A DNA stretch of 64,000 nt, from the NCBI RefSeq assembly GCF_033546815.1, contig NZ_CP137846.1:124001-188000 (forward strand), given 5' to 3'. Made by a program: the position numbers and the translations under genes. Below, one piece after another: positions 46,879 to 59,125 of the stretch (its first letter is position 1; each line of letters starts with the position of its first letter). The notes under the pieces are model-generated. The model made no database searches. It saw only the letters and a list, made by a program, of their open reading frames with translations, and was not told the origin of the DNA. This stretch comes from Metamycoplasma subdolum (GTDB taxonomy: Bacteria > Bacillota_I > Bacilli_A > Mycoplasmatales > Metamycoplasmataceae).

Positions 46879-46965
46879 GCCCAGGTGGCGGAATGGTAGA
46901 CGCTGCGGACTTAAAATCCGTTGGCTGTAATGGCCGTGCTGGTTCAAGTCCAGTCCCGGGCACCA
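46879..46965 (+). tRNA. tRNA-Leu (anticodon TAA)
   Basis: 87 nt with CCA encoded, long variable arm, anticodon stem GCGGA/TCCGT with loop CTTAAAA. Reads TTA. The acceptor stem GCCCAGG/CCCGGGC has one A-C mismatch (position 5 with 68). Confidence 0.95.
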
Positions 46966-46970
46966 GATAT

Positions 46971-47046
<76 letters not shown>

Positions 47047-47062
47047 TTTCATTTGATTGACC

Positions 47063-47089
47063 AAAAGCACACTTAATAGTGTGTTTTTT
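47063..47089 (+). terminator. Terminator of the tRNA pair
   Basis: GCACACT TAAT AGTGTGT hairpin followed by T5-6. Confidence 0.85.
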
Positions 47090-47296
47090 CTTTTAAAACC
47101 AAAAAATCCTATTATTTTTAAGGATTAATTCAAAAATTGATACTTCTTTAAAACTAAAGTTTTATTCATTATTTTTAAATTAAAACTAATCAATTTTTAG
47201 ATTAAAAAATAACCAAAAAGTTTGGATTTTAAGCAAAAAAACATTTATTTTTATGTATTTTTTAATTAATTTATCTGTTATTTTTTATTTTTTTGT

Positions 47297-47302
47297 TATA
47301 TT
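47297..47302 (+). promoter_or_regulatory. Possible pstS -10 box
   Basis: TATATT in a T-rich stretch 78 bases before pstS. No PHO-box I recognise between it and the gene. Confidence 0.35.
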
Positions 47303-47380
47303 TGGGGTGTGTAAAGGATATGCACAAAATTCTTAGATCTAAAAAATCTGAGTAAAAAGAAGGAGAAAAATTTACAAACT

Positions 47381-48520
47381 ATGAAAAAATCTAAAATTTT
47401 ATTAGGTTTACTTTCAACCCCTATTGTTATTTCAATGCCGCTAATTGCTTTAAGTTGTGGCGACGGAGATAAACCAAATCCAGGCAATGAGACTGGAGTA
47501 AAATGAGAAGATTCAGGAATTACACAAGCTATTGCAGGACAAGGATCAAGTTCTGTTGTTCCTATTATTAGTAAAATTGCTGAACTTTCAGGCGGAAACT
47601 TACAATATAAATCAACCGGCTCAGGTGGTGGTTTCAAATCAATGAACAAAGCTACTCCAGAACAACAATTTGGAATGACAAGTTCAAGCAAAACCCCTGC
47701 TGATGGCAAAAGTTGAGAAAACAAAAATTTAAGAACTGTTACATGAGCACTTGATGCTATTGGTCTTGCAATTCACCTACCTGATGGATATAAAACCAAA
47801 AATGATGAAACCCCTATTGTTGACATCAAAGAACTTGCTAAAGCATATAATGGTGAAAAAGTTAAATGAAAAGTACTTGTTGCTAACTTGGACGCTCCTG
47901 GTGATGACGATGCTGTTGTATTTGGCCGTGAAGGTGGGAAAGGTGCATCAGGAACCGCTGATGGCTTCATGAGCAAACTTGTTAAATTAGGTGGAATCAC
48001 ATTCACAGGAACCGCTGAAGAACAAAAAGCTAAGGAAAAAGAATACGAAAATCATAAACCTCTAAAAGCAGAAAACTTAACTCCAGAAGCTAACTCAGCA
48101 GCATTCAATGTTGTTAAAGAAAAAGTTGGTATTACTTATGTATCATTGGGTTTTGGTGTTAAAAATGCAAACGACACTGTTAAACTTGCTAAAGTAAAAA
48201 TTAGTGAATCAGAAATTTGAGAACCAAAAATGGAAAATGTTACTGCTGGAACATACAAATGAACTAGACCATTCAACATCATTTTTGATAAAACAAACGA
48301 AGATTCAGTTAAATTTGTTAAATTTTTACTAAGCGAAAAAGTACAAGCATTTATTAAATCACTTGACTTTGTTGAATTAACAAAAGAACAACAAGACTTA
48401 CAAAAAGATTTAACAAAAAGTGATGCAGAATTATTTGCTTCAATCAAAGACCAACCAGATGTTTTAAAGAAATTTAAAACTGTTGGAAGCAACCAAGAAG
48501 CTTACGGTTTAAAAATTTAA
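47381..48520 (+). CDS. pstS: Phosphate-binding lipoprotein PstS
   Basis: 379 residues, lipobox LIALS-C (Cys26). Phosphate-binding-protein fold: ITQAIAGQGSSSVVPII (usual G.GST...P), STGSGGGFKSM (usual S.GSGAGI) and GMTSSSKTP. Captures phosphate at the outer surface and passes it to PstCA. The AGGAGA site is 14 bases before the ATG, unusually far, but no nearer start is in frame. TGA as Trp many times. The upstream 47090-47380 holds a small hairpin (AATCCT/AGGATT near 47105) and little else. Confidence 0.9.
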
Positions 48521-48543
48521 TTCTTAATAGAAATTTACTAAAA

Positions 48544-48581
48544 AAATATAAAGGCTAAAAAATTTTTAGCTTTTATATTTG
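48544..48581 (+). terminator. Hairpin after pstS
   Basis: AAATATAAAGGCTAAAAA / TTTTTAGCTTTTATATTT stem of about 17 bp with one G-T pair, 24 bases after the pstS stop. It could stop most transcripts, keeping PstS more abundant than the membrane parts. Confidence 0.75.
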
Positions 48582-48609
48582 TAAAAATTTCAAAAAATTT
48601 ATTTTTTGA

Positions 48610-48615
48610 TATTAT
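48610..48615 (+). promoter_or_regulatory. Internal promoter before the pst leader
   Basis: TATTAT (or the overlapping TATATA at 48613) just after the pstS terminator; transcription would begin at or next to the ATG at 48623. Confidence 0.4.
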
Positions 48616-48622
48616 ATAAGGT

Positions 48623-48727
48623 ATGAAAAGAACGAAGGTACAAAAAAGATGCACTTTAATTAACAAAATGGCTCTTTTTTGTATTGCTCTTAAAGACAAA
48701 TTTATAAGCTCAAAAGTGTTTTTTTAA
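48623..48727 (+). CDS. Possible 34-residue leader peptide before pstC
   Basis: MKRTKVQKRCTLINKMALFC... ends in VFF. The ATG is next to a -10-like box, so it could be translated from a leaderless RNA. An 11-bp inverted repeat (48639-48649 with 48673-48683) lies inside it, and its TAA (48725-48727) falls at the loop edge of the terminator hairpin 48706-48744. A ribosome travelling to the stop would disrupt that hairpin. The gene is a hypothesis: it is very short and no relative is known to me. It may instead be an untranslated small RNA. Confidence 0.35.
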   Translation: MKRTKVQKRCTLINKMALFCIALKDKFISSKVFF

Positions 48728-48744
48728 CGCTTTTGGGCTTTTTT
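48706..48744 (+). terminator. Terminator or attenuator before pstC
   Basis: 15-bp stem AAGCTCAAAAGTGTT / AACGCTTTTGGGCTT (two G-T pairs), loop T5, then T's; it ends 17 bases before the pstC TTG. There is no promoter between it and pstC, so the genes need read-through. Confidence 0.8.
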
Positions 48745-48760
48745 AAAAAGGAGGTTTATT

Positions 48761-50764
48761 TTGAACAACAAAACAATTGGCAAAAGTATGCAAAAAGACT
48801 TGGCTTTGAAAATAATAATTTTCATTATTTCTTGTTTTTCAATTATTGCACTAGTTGCCATGTTTAGTTTTATTCTGAAAAAAGCTTTCCCTGCTATGAA
48901 AGTAAATTGAAAAACAATTTTCTTTTCAAGCAATATTCGTGAAGGATATGGAATTTGAGGCTCACTTGTAGTTAGTTTAATTACTAGTATTGGCGCTGTT
49001 TTAATTGCTTTGCCAATTTCAATTAGAATTGCCATTTTTATTAGATATAGGTTAACTAGATTTGGAAGATTTTTTAGAGTAATTATTGACATTCTAGCTG
49101 GTGTTCCAAGTATTATTTATGGGGTTTTTGCCTTAAATTCATTAGGCAAACTTTCTGGTTTTATTTCAGGTACCAAAACGAATATTACTATCTTTAATGC
49201 AATCATAATGCTTGCAATTATGATTATTCCTACTATGGTTTCACTTATCACTAACCAACTTTATTTAGTTTCAGATAAACAAATTGAATCATCGGTTGCA
49301 CTTGGAAATACTAAAACTAGAGCAATTTACACCGTTTCTTTAAAATCAATCAAATCAGGAATTTATGTTGCAGCAATTGTGGCCCTTGGCCGGGCAATTG
49401 GTGAAACAATGGCAACATCAATTCTATTAAATGCTACAACTCCAGCTAATCCTTTTGAAAAAGGATTCGGACTTTTCAATGAAAGTTATAAATCACTTGC
49501 AACAGCAATTGCTGGCTTTATGTTTACAGATAGTAGTGACGAAACTGTTGTTGAACATGCTTTTGCTATGGGATTAAGTCTTTTTATAATTGTTATGATC
49601 TTAGTTGCTTTAGTTACAAGACTTTCAACTAAAAAAACAATTAAAGTTAGACGCCCTTATTCTAAAAAAGATGCAAAATCCATTATTTTAGATACAATTA
49701 AACTTCCTTTTACATGCATTTATTATGTTTTCCATTATATTGGATTTGCAATTCGCTTTATTTTAACAAATATCTCTTATGCAATAAGCTTACTTTTCAG
49801 GCAAATTGCTGTGAAGGTTTTTAAAATCAAAAAAGAAAGACATATTCATAACACTAAAATTTTTCATCTTTCAATGTGCTGATTTTTTGAAATAATTTGT
49901 GCTCTTTTAGTCACTTCAATTGTGCTTTGAATTTTAGTTGATATTATTGCAATTGGTGCTCCAAAACTTCAATCTTGAGACTTCAATTACAAGCGAAATG
50001 GAATAATGAACTCTTTGATTTGGACGCTTCTTTTAATTTTAATAACTATAATTTTAACTTTCCCGCTTGCTTTATTTACGGCACTATTTCTGGCCGAATA
50101 TGCTAAGGATAAATGGTACGGAAAACTTATTAAGTTTTTCCTTGACTCACTCGGAGGAACTCCAAGCATATTGTTTGGTATCTTTGGTATGGTGATGTTT
50201 TTAGAAGTTATGAATATCAAAGGAACGGCAAGTACAAGTTTAATGGCAGGTTCTTTAACGATGGTTTTGGTTATACTTCCAACTTATACAAGAAGTATTG
50301 AACAAGTTATTTCAAATATACCACAAGAACTTCGCGATTCGTCTCTTGCTCTTGGAGCAGGAAAATGAGAAACTATTAGAAAAATTGTTCTTCCCTTAGC
50401 AATCTCAGGAATAATTTCAGGAACAATTTTATCAATTTCAAGAATAATCAGTGAAACTGCCCCTATTTTCTTAACACTAGGTATGACTTTTAATCCAAAA
50501 TATGGACTTTTAAATCACGGTCAAACTCTAACTACTTGAATATTAGAAAATCAAGTTCATGGAATTACAAGCATGGAACATAGAATTGGCCAATCTTATA
50601 AATTTGCTTTTGTAACAATATTTATAATCACGCTTTTAATAATATTCTCATATAGCATTGAACCGATTATGAATCTTATTAAAAGCAAAAGGAAAAAGAG
50701 ATTTAATAAAAACATTTTAAAACTTGAAGAAAAAGAAGAAAAAGTGGAGGTTAAAAATGGATAA
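48761..50764 (+). CDS. pstA: Fused phosphate permease PstC-PstA
   Basis: 667 residues: two ABC permease units in one chain. TTG 48761 is the start because AAGGAGG lies 7 bases upstream. First half (1-300, PstC-like) with the EAA-like loop [20 protein letters not shown]; second half (about 370-667, PstA-like) with the EAA loop [22 protein letters not shown]. About six helices in each, joined by a basic linker around residues 300-370. Bacterial PstC and PstA are normally separate. Forms the channel for PstB-driven uptake. Confidence 0.92.
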
Positions 50765-51614
50765 TATCTTTGAAGTAAAAAATCTTGATTTTTATTACAA
50801 TAAAAAACAAAATCATGCTTTAAAAAACATTAATATCAATATTCCAAAACATCAAGTTACAGCCTTTATTGGCCCAAGTGGATGCGGCAAAAGTACATTC
50901 ATTAGATGCTTTAATTTAATGAATGATTTAATTCCTAATACAAACATTGAAGGTGAAATTATTTTCAATGACATTAACATAGTTAATCGTAAAAAAACCT
51001 TTGGCGAATGATTAAAATCGCTTTTTAAAAGAAATAAAAACAAAGACAAAGATAAAGAAAAAGAAAAGACAAAACCTGCACAAAAAAGAATTTCTCCTAT
51101 TGAAATAAGAAGTAGAATCGGCATGGTTTTTCAAAAGCCAACACCTTTTCCAATGTCAATTTATGACAATATAGCATATGGGCCAAGAAGCAACGGAATT
51201 AAAAATCCAAAAGAACTCAATGTTATTGTTAAAGAAGCGTTAGAAAATGCTGCTCTTTGAGAAGAGGTTAAAGATAGACTTGGAGATGATGCTGCAAGTT
51301 TAAGTGGTGGCCAACAACAACGTCTTTGTATAGCACGTGCTATTGCATTAAAACCTGATGTTTTATTAATGGATGAACCAACTAGTGCACTAGATCCAAT
51401 TGCAACTGCCAAAATTGAAGAATTAATTGATAAACTACGTCAAAACTATACAATTATTATAGTTACTCACTCAATGCAACAAGCAGCAAGAATTAGTGAT
51501 TTAACCGCCTTTTTCTACATGGGTGAATTAATAGAATTTGATAAAACAAGTGTAATCTTTACTAACCCGAAAGAAAAATTAACAGCTGATTATATCAACG
51601 GAAAGATGGGGTAA
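50757..51614 (+). CDS. pstB: Phosphate ABC transporter ATPase PstB
   Basis: 285 residues, overlapping pstCA by 8 bases with a GGAGG site. Walker [11 protein letters not shown]-loop [22 protein letters not shown] (PstB-specific), signature [16 protein letters not shown], Walker [15 protein letters not shown]-loop VTHSM. Odd point: between the Walker A region and the Q-loop, an insertion of about 30 Lys/Glu/Asp residues ([13 protein letters not shown]) replaces the usual short loop. Confidence 0.96.
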
Positions 51615-51617
51615 TTT

Positions 51618-52271
51618 ATGCCAAACTCAATTGTAACAAATGAAATTTTAAGAATCAAACAAAGAATCATTAATCTTTCAAATTTAGTCCTTTCACAACA
51701 CGAAAAGGCTTATAAAGCTTTAATTGAACATGATGAAAAACTTGCTAAAGAAGTTATTGAAGGTGATTTGAAAGTTGATGCTGAAATGGATGGAATCAAA
51801 AACGATATTAGCTTTGTTTTAACCAAAGAACCTTTGGCTAAATATTTAAGAAGATCAGTTTCTTATTTAATAATCTCAAAAGAGCTTGAAAGGCTAGGTG
51901 ACTATGCAAAGCATATTGCTAGATTTATTATAAATATTCAAAAGCCAAGTGCAAGTTCAATTAGAAGAATCAAAGATATTTATGACGCTGTTTTAAACAT
52001 GATGCAGGAATTAAGCGACAACATCAATGAAGAAAGAAATGAAAGAATTTTGAAATTAGTTGAAAATGATGATTTAGTGGATACTAAAACACTTGAAGTC
52101 AATCGCGAATTAATTGTTTCTTTTTCAAAAAGAAAACACACAGAAGAAGAAATCAGCGAACGTGTTTACTTGCTTAATCTAGTAAATAGTTTAGAAAGAG
52201 CTGGAGATCACATCGTAAATATTTGTGAATCTTTATACTATATCATTAATGGAAATTATATAAAGTTGTAA
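51618..52271 (+). CDS. phoU: Phosphate transport regulator PhoU
   Basis: 217 residues, all-helical duplicated PhoU repeats with metal-binding E/DxxxD motifs ELERLGDYAKHIARF (first) and SLERAGDHIVNICE (second). In bacteria it restrains the Pst transporter and, with PhoR, the Pho response; no PhoBR is seen here. Starts 3 bases after pstB, so a member of the pst operon. Confidence 0.96.
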   Translation: MPNSIVTNEILRIKQRIINLSNLVLSQHEKAYKALIEHDEKLAKEVIEGDLKVDAEMDGIKNDISFVLTKEPLAKYLRRSVSYLIISKELERLGDYAKHIARFIINIQKPSASSIRRIKDIYDAVLNMMQELSDNINEERNERILKLVENDDLVDTKTLEVNRELIVSFSKRKHTEEEISERVYLLNLVNSLERAGDHIVNICESLYYIINGNYIKL

Positions 52272-52292
52272 AATAAAATCACAAGGAGGCAA

Positions 52293-52976
52293 ATGACCGA
52301 AAAATTTTCAATATGACTTTTAAATGATGATAACTTAGAAAATCTAAAAGAAAAGTATTTAACATCTTTTGCCTTCAAAGGATTAGAAAAAACTGAAAAC
52401 AATTTAAATACAAATGAACTGCAATTTCTTTTTGAGGGCAAAACTATTTTAGTTAGTTTTGATAAGCTTGATTATGAAGAAATTTCACAAGCAACTGTGC
52501 CAAGCATTGTCACGCTTGCTTTTTCTCATGCAAAACTTTTATCAGATGAACCGATTGATGAAGACAATCAAACTAAAGAAAAAGTTCAAAATTTACTTCT
52601 TTTAAGACTCAATAACTTTTTCTCATATATTCATAATAATGATGCTTATAGCAAATTTACCCAATTTGATGTTTTTTATCTAGTATCTTATATTATTGAA
52701 GGTTTTATTAGAAATCATTTGTTAATAAACGGAAACAAAAGAATTACATTCACCCTTTTATTATCATTGCTTTTAACATTTACGAATTTAAATATTAAAT
52801 TAGATTCAAATAAAAAAATGACAAGCTCAAGTATAAAATATGCAAATGAGATTATTAAATTTGTTGAATTAGCTCATGACAAAAATAATAGTGATGATAT
52901 TTTAGATAATCCTGTAATTGAAGCGATATTAAAATTTATTTTTGAAAATTTTATAATAAATATAGATAAAATTTAG
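52293..52976 (+). CDS. Doc/Fic-like protein
   Basis: 227 residues, ATG with AAGGAGG, 21 bases after phoU and likely co-transcribed. The Fic motif is H142-LLINGNKR150, i.e. HxxxNGNKR: catalytic His and GNKR present, but Phe is Leu and Asp/Glu is Asn, so metal coordination may be changed. The N-terminal 1-60 is unrelated to the Fic protein at 553-1485. No classic Phd antitoxin follows; the 50-residue ORF next door does not resemble one. A possible role in modifying a phosphate-stress target is speculation. Confidence 0.65.
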
Positions 52977-52989
52977 GCATGGAGGAATT

Positions 52990-53142
52990 ATGGAAACATT
53001 AAAAAGCAAAAATATTAAAAAACAAAAGTATGCTGACATTAAAGAATTTGTAAAAGAAATGGAAGCAAAATTTAGAGCATACGAAAAAAGTGATGCAAAA
53101 AAATTGGCTGACAAAGTTGTTGAAATTTTAGCTAAAAAATAA
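52990..53142 (+). CDS. Small hypothetical protein
   Basis: 50 residues, METLKSKNIKKQKYADI..., Lys/Glu/Ala-rich, predicted to be one or two amphipathic helices. GGAGG 4 bases upstream and 13 bases after the Doc/Fic-like gene, so the spacing supports real translation. Similar in size and charge to a small antitoxin-like protein but no family recognised. Confidence 0.6.
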   Translation: METLKSKNIKKQKYADIKEFVKEMEAKFRAYEKSDAKKLADKVVEILAKK

Positions 53143-53217
53143 ATTTTTTATTTTTATAATTCCAAAACTTAATCATCCAATCTTCACTTTATCAATAATT
53201 ATAAAAACTGAATAAAA

Positions 53218-53300
53218 AAAGACCACACGACACAACACTTCTTGATTTGGCTGCTATATCTCTATCCTGACCAGGTTACTAGGTTATTGTTCTTGTGGCT
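53218..53300 (-). ncRNA. ffs: SRP RNA (4.5S/small type)
   Basis: Minus-strand transcript of about 80 nt. The conserved Ffh-binding motif is CTGGTCAGG ... GCAGCC (E. coli: CAGGTCAGG...GCAGCC) with tetraloop-side sequence ATAGAGATATA between; flanking arms AAGAACAATA / TGTTGTG pair. TATAAT at 53306-53311 sits 6 bases before the 5' end; T7 (53214-53220) ends it. No Alu domain, the short Mollicute/proteobacterial form. Ends within a few bases. Confidence 0.9.
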
Positions 53301-53305
53301 TTTTT

Positions 53306-53311
53306 ATTATA
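53306..53311 (-). promoter_or_regulatory. ffs -10 box
   Basis: TATAAT on the minus strand, about 7 bases before the SRP RNA start. Confidence 0.7.
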
Positions 53312-53374
53312 TCATAAACCCTTTAAAAAGTAGGCCTTGTTATGAGATAATTAGCCAATATAAACTTATTTATT

Positions 53375-53380
53375 TATAAT
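53375..53380 (+). promoter_or_regulatory. -10 box of the GGCT-uvrC unit
   Basis: TATAAT 17 bases before the ATG with AGGAG in between. Confidence 0.55.
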
Positions 53381-53397
53381 TTAACTAGGAGAAATTT

Positions 53398-54354
53398 ATG
53401 GAAAAACAAGTCGGCAAAGTTTATGTTTTCAGTTATGGTACTTTACAAGATGAAAACTTTTATAAAAACATCTTTTCACCCGAAACTAGAAAATTTAAAG
53501 CAACATTAAATGGATATGCAAAATGCATGGATGAAACAAATTATTTCTTAATAAAAAAAGATATCAAAAGTTCAGTTGTAGGAACAGTTTTTGAAATAAC
53601 TAGTGATGAACTTTTTGCAATTGATAGATGAGAACTTTTTCCTCAATATTCACGCTTTTTAGAAACAGTTTATCTTGAAGACGAACAAGACGTGCTTGAG
53701 GAAGTTTATGTTTATACAAAGTTAGAAATCGGAAAATATGCCATTGTTCCAAAAGAGTATTTAAACTCAAAAGACCCAAGAGAAAATGAAACAAATTTAA
53801 AATCTTTTTTAGAAATTGAAAAACTTTCAAAAGACCTTCCAATTTTTGATGGCATCTTCTTATTTGAAGCAAGCGATGAACACTTTGAATTAATTGAAAA
53901 AATGTCTCATCCTTACTTTGCATTAATTTTTACTAATAACAAAATTGATGAAAAATCACCAATATCTTTAATATTAAATACAACCGCAATTTGCATTGAA
54001 GATTCAGGCAAAAAATACATCGCTTTAACAATATTTGGCAGAAAAGATTTTGCAACTGGTGTTCATTATTGATCAATGTTTTTTGATGATGAAATAAAAG
54101 ATAATTTTGAAATTAAATTAACAAGTTTAATTTCTCAATTTAAAGATGTTGATAAAAGTTGATTTTCTAAAGATAAATTAAAATATATATTAACTTATAC
54201 AAAAAATAAAGAGCCTAAACAAAAGAAGCTTGAAATTGGAATTTTTCAAAAAGCATTTAATGTACAAACTAATATTTTTGAACTTGATCCATTTGAACGT
54301 TTCAACCGACTTTTAACCATTTTCTTTGACTATAAAAAGGCAAAGGACTTTTAA
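53398..54354 (+). CDS. GGCT/AIG2-like protein with C-terminal extension
   Basis: 318 residues, TGA as Trp. The first 110 residues have the gamma-glutamylcyclotransferase-like fold signature: FSYGTLQDENFY (usual YGtL..G..n), GTVFEITSDELFAIDRWE (usual G.vy.i....l..LD..E) with the catalytic Glu position in DRWE, and QYSR. The following 200 residues are lysine/acid-rich without a domain I recognise. Substrate unknown, perhaps a gamma-glutamyl amine. Its stop overlaps the uvrC start by one base, a rare neighbour for this fold. Confidence 0.75.
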
Positions 54355-56054
54355 TGAATTTAACCAAACAAAGAATTATTGATGAGGTTCCTGAAAAACC
54401 GGGTGTTTATTTTTGAAAAAATAAACAAGGTGAAATTCTTTATATTGGAAAAGCAGTAAATTTGAGAAAAAGAATGCTTCAATATTTTGATCCAAAAATG
54501 CAAAATTCTTTTAAAACGCCTTCTTTAAAAAAACTAATTTATGATTTTCAAATTGAAATAACCTCTAGCGAAAAAGATTCATTTATTAAAGAAAGAAATT
54601 ATATTTATCAATACAATCCAAAATATAATGAACTTTTTCCAATAAGATCTAGTTTTCCCTATCTTTCTTTGCATTTAACTAAAAATAAAGGTCTTGAAAT
54701 TAAAATAAAAGAATTTAAAAAAATGAAAAATACATTTTATTTTGGACCTTTAATTAGTAACAAAAAATATTCTGAATTAATAAAATTGCTCGAACATCTT
54801 CTTTGCTATCAAGATGGAACTTTAATTCAAAATAAAGACTATGATTTTTGAAAACAAAAATTTGAATGAGGCAAGAAATTATTAACTAATCGTCTTGAAC
54901 TAAAGAAAATTTTAGACTCAAGAATTAAGTTTTTTAATGAGCAATTATTATTTGAAGAAAGCAAGAAAAATCAAGATGTTTATGAGCTATTAGAATTCAA
55001 TAAACAAAGCCAGACCCAAATTTTAAATTCCGGCATTAATCAAGATGTTTTTGGAACTTTTTCAAATGATAAAACCTTGTGTATTTTTATTATTAAATAT
55101 GTGCTCGGGATCCAAAGTAGAACTGAATATTTTGTACTCAATATTGTAGAAGATGAAGTTGCGACTTTCAATAATTTTTTACATTGATATTACAATCAAG
55201 TTAAATTTGCAGACAAAATTATTTTAGAGAAAAAATGAAAAGAATTTAACTTCAATTTTCATGGAGATAATATTACTTTTGCTGAAAATAAAAAACTTGA
55301 AACTCTTGTTCTTACTGCAAATGAAAATGCAAAACATTACATTACTAAAGAAACAAAAGATCCTTTGATTTTTGATAAACTTGCTAAAGTTTTAAATATT
55401 CCTTTAATCAAGGGAATGGTAATTCTTGATAACTCATTTCAATACAATAGCAACATAGTTAAAGGTGCAGCGTTCTATCTTGAAAATTCAAGATTAATTA
55501 CAAGCCTCAATCGTCATTTCAATCTAAATCAAGAGAATGGGAAATCCGATAGTAGTTACATGTATCAAAACTTTAAAAAATATATTCTTGAACTTTCTAG
55601 AAATAACAAAAAATATAAAATTAGTGTTATTTTATGTGACGGCGGAATGATTCAAATCAATGCTGTTAAGCAAGTTTTAAAAGAAGAAAATCTTCAAGAT
55701 GTTAAAGTTTTTGGATTAGTTAAAAATAAAAAACATGAAACTGAGAAATTAATTGATGCCCAAAATAATGAAATAAAAATAAATGATGCTAAAGTATTTA
55801 AATTTTTAAGTAACATTCAAACCAAAATTGATGGCTATGTTAAATTTAAAAGAAATGTTAAAAAGAAAAAACTTGAAGAAAGAAATGAACTTGAGAATAT
55901 TGATGGAATTGGCAAGAAAACAATTGAAAAATTAATGAGTTATTTTGATGGTGATCTTTCAAAAATCATGAATGCTTCAGAAAAAGAACTTTGCAAAATA
56001 GTTGATAAAATTAAAGCAAAATCTATTTATGAATATTTTCTAAACAAAAGGTAA
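54354..56054 (+). CDS. uvrC: Excinuclease ABC subunit C
   Basis: 566 residues. GIY-YIG domain: KPGVYFWKNKQGEILYIGKAVNLRKRM (about 15-41); the catalytic Arg and Glu (KERNYIYQYNPKYN) follow; the RNase H-like domain starts near 340 (GMVILDNSF, normally CFDIS), ILCDGGMIQINAV (DGG conserved); and the C-terminal HhH NIDGIGKKTIEKLMSYFDG. The UVR linker (LEERM) region is poorly visible. Makes both incisions in nucleotide excision repair. Confidence 0.95.
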
Positions 56055-56056
56055 AG

Positions 56057-56083
56057 ACTTTCACAAATGTGAAAGTTTTTTAA
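56057..56083 (+). terminator. uvrC terminator
   Basis: ACTTTCACA AA TGTGAAAGT hairpin with T6. Confidence 0.85.
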
Positions 56084-56143
56084 CAAAAGGCTTAATTTAA
56101 AAATAAATGTATTAAAATAAATAAAGATTTTATGGAGGCTTAA

Positions 56144-57757
<1,614 letters not shown>

Positions 57758-57788
57758 AAAAATAAATATATAAAAAAAGGAGAAAAAA

Positions 57789-59114
57789 ATGAATAAAATT
57801 GATGAAAAATTAATCAAAAAATTTGAACAAAAATACTTAAAAGATACAAAAAATTTAGTAGTAGAAAACGCTATTATTAAAAACGGAATTAGAATGGCTT
57901 CAATCAATAATGAAGCAGTTAAAAAACATACTTTTAATTTCTCAAATGAAACAAAAATTGGATCGATAACTGACCAAAAATTTTCAGGTCGTTGTTGAAT
58001 TTTTGCTGCATTAAATGTTTGCCGTTCAAAGATAATTGAAGAACTAAATTTAGAAAGTTTTGAAATTTCACAAAACTACATTAACTTTTATGATCTTCTA
58101 GAAAAGGCTAATGTTTATTTAAACTTTATTGATAAACATTTACAAGAAAATAAAAAGATTTTACCAGATGACAGACTTTTTAGACTTTACAATGATGTCT
58201 CTGTCCCTGATGGCGGATATTGAGAATTCTTCGTAGCAATTATTGAAAAATATGGTGTTTGCCCCAAAGAATTTATGATTGAAACTTTTGAATCAGAAAA
58301 GAACCATGATTTATTGACTCAACTTGATTGAAGAATGAAAGCTTATGCTAAAAAAATGGAAAAGGCTTTCAAAGATAATTTAGATCTTGATGAAATCAAA
58401 AAAGAAGCTTTAGAAGATGCTTACAATATTTTAGTTAAATCACTTGGCCACCCACCAAAAACATTCACTTTAGAATACTATGACAAAGATAAAAAATTCC
58501 ATCGCTTAGATGAAATGAGTCCAGTTGAATTTTATAAAAAATATGTTGGCGAAACTTTGAAAAATAAAGTTGATTTAATCGCTGATCCGCGTGATAAATT
58601 TCCAAAAAATAGATTACTTCACTCACAATACATTAAAAATGTTTATGAAGATGATGGAGTTAATGCAATCAACATTAGTTTACAAGATATGAAGCAAGCT
58701 TTGATTAACTCAATAAAAGATGGAAATGCTTGCTGATTTGGATGCGATGTTTCTACATTTTCACATACAAAATTAGGCATTTTAGATCCAAGTCTTTATA
58801 ACTATGATTTAACCTTAACAAAAACTCCAGAATTTTGTAAAAAAGATCGTTTTGAAATGCGTGCAAGTTTAATAAGTCATGCAATGAATATGGTCGGAGT
58901 TAACCTTGATAAAGATGGTAAAGCTTTAAATTGAAAAGTTGAAAACTCATGAGGTGAAGAAGTTGGCAAAAAAGGTATTTTTTCAATGTCAGATGAATGA
59001 TTTGATGAATATAATTACCAAGCAATTGTTGATAAAAAATACTTACCAAAAGAAGTTTTAGATGCATTCAATAAACCTGTTATTGAACTCGATCCTTTTG
59101 ATCCAATTATTTAA
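57789..59114 (+). CDS. pepC: Aminopeptidase C (bleomycin-hydrolase family)
   Basis: 441 residues. Papain-like: Q63, C69 in DQKFSGRCWIFAALN, H364 in SHAMNMVGVN and N386 in VENSWGEE. Conserved C1B ending. Cytosolic homohexameric peptidase that trims peptides taken up by the cell. GGAG site; 31 bases after the ABC-F gene. Confidence 0.97.
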
Positions 59115-59125
59115 AACTAACCTGA

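Noticed and set aside
53221-53300. Plus-strand small RNA with terminator
   Set aside because: The conserved SRP RNA motif, promoter and T-run are all on the minus strand.
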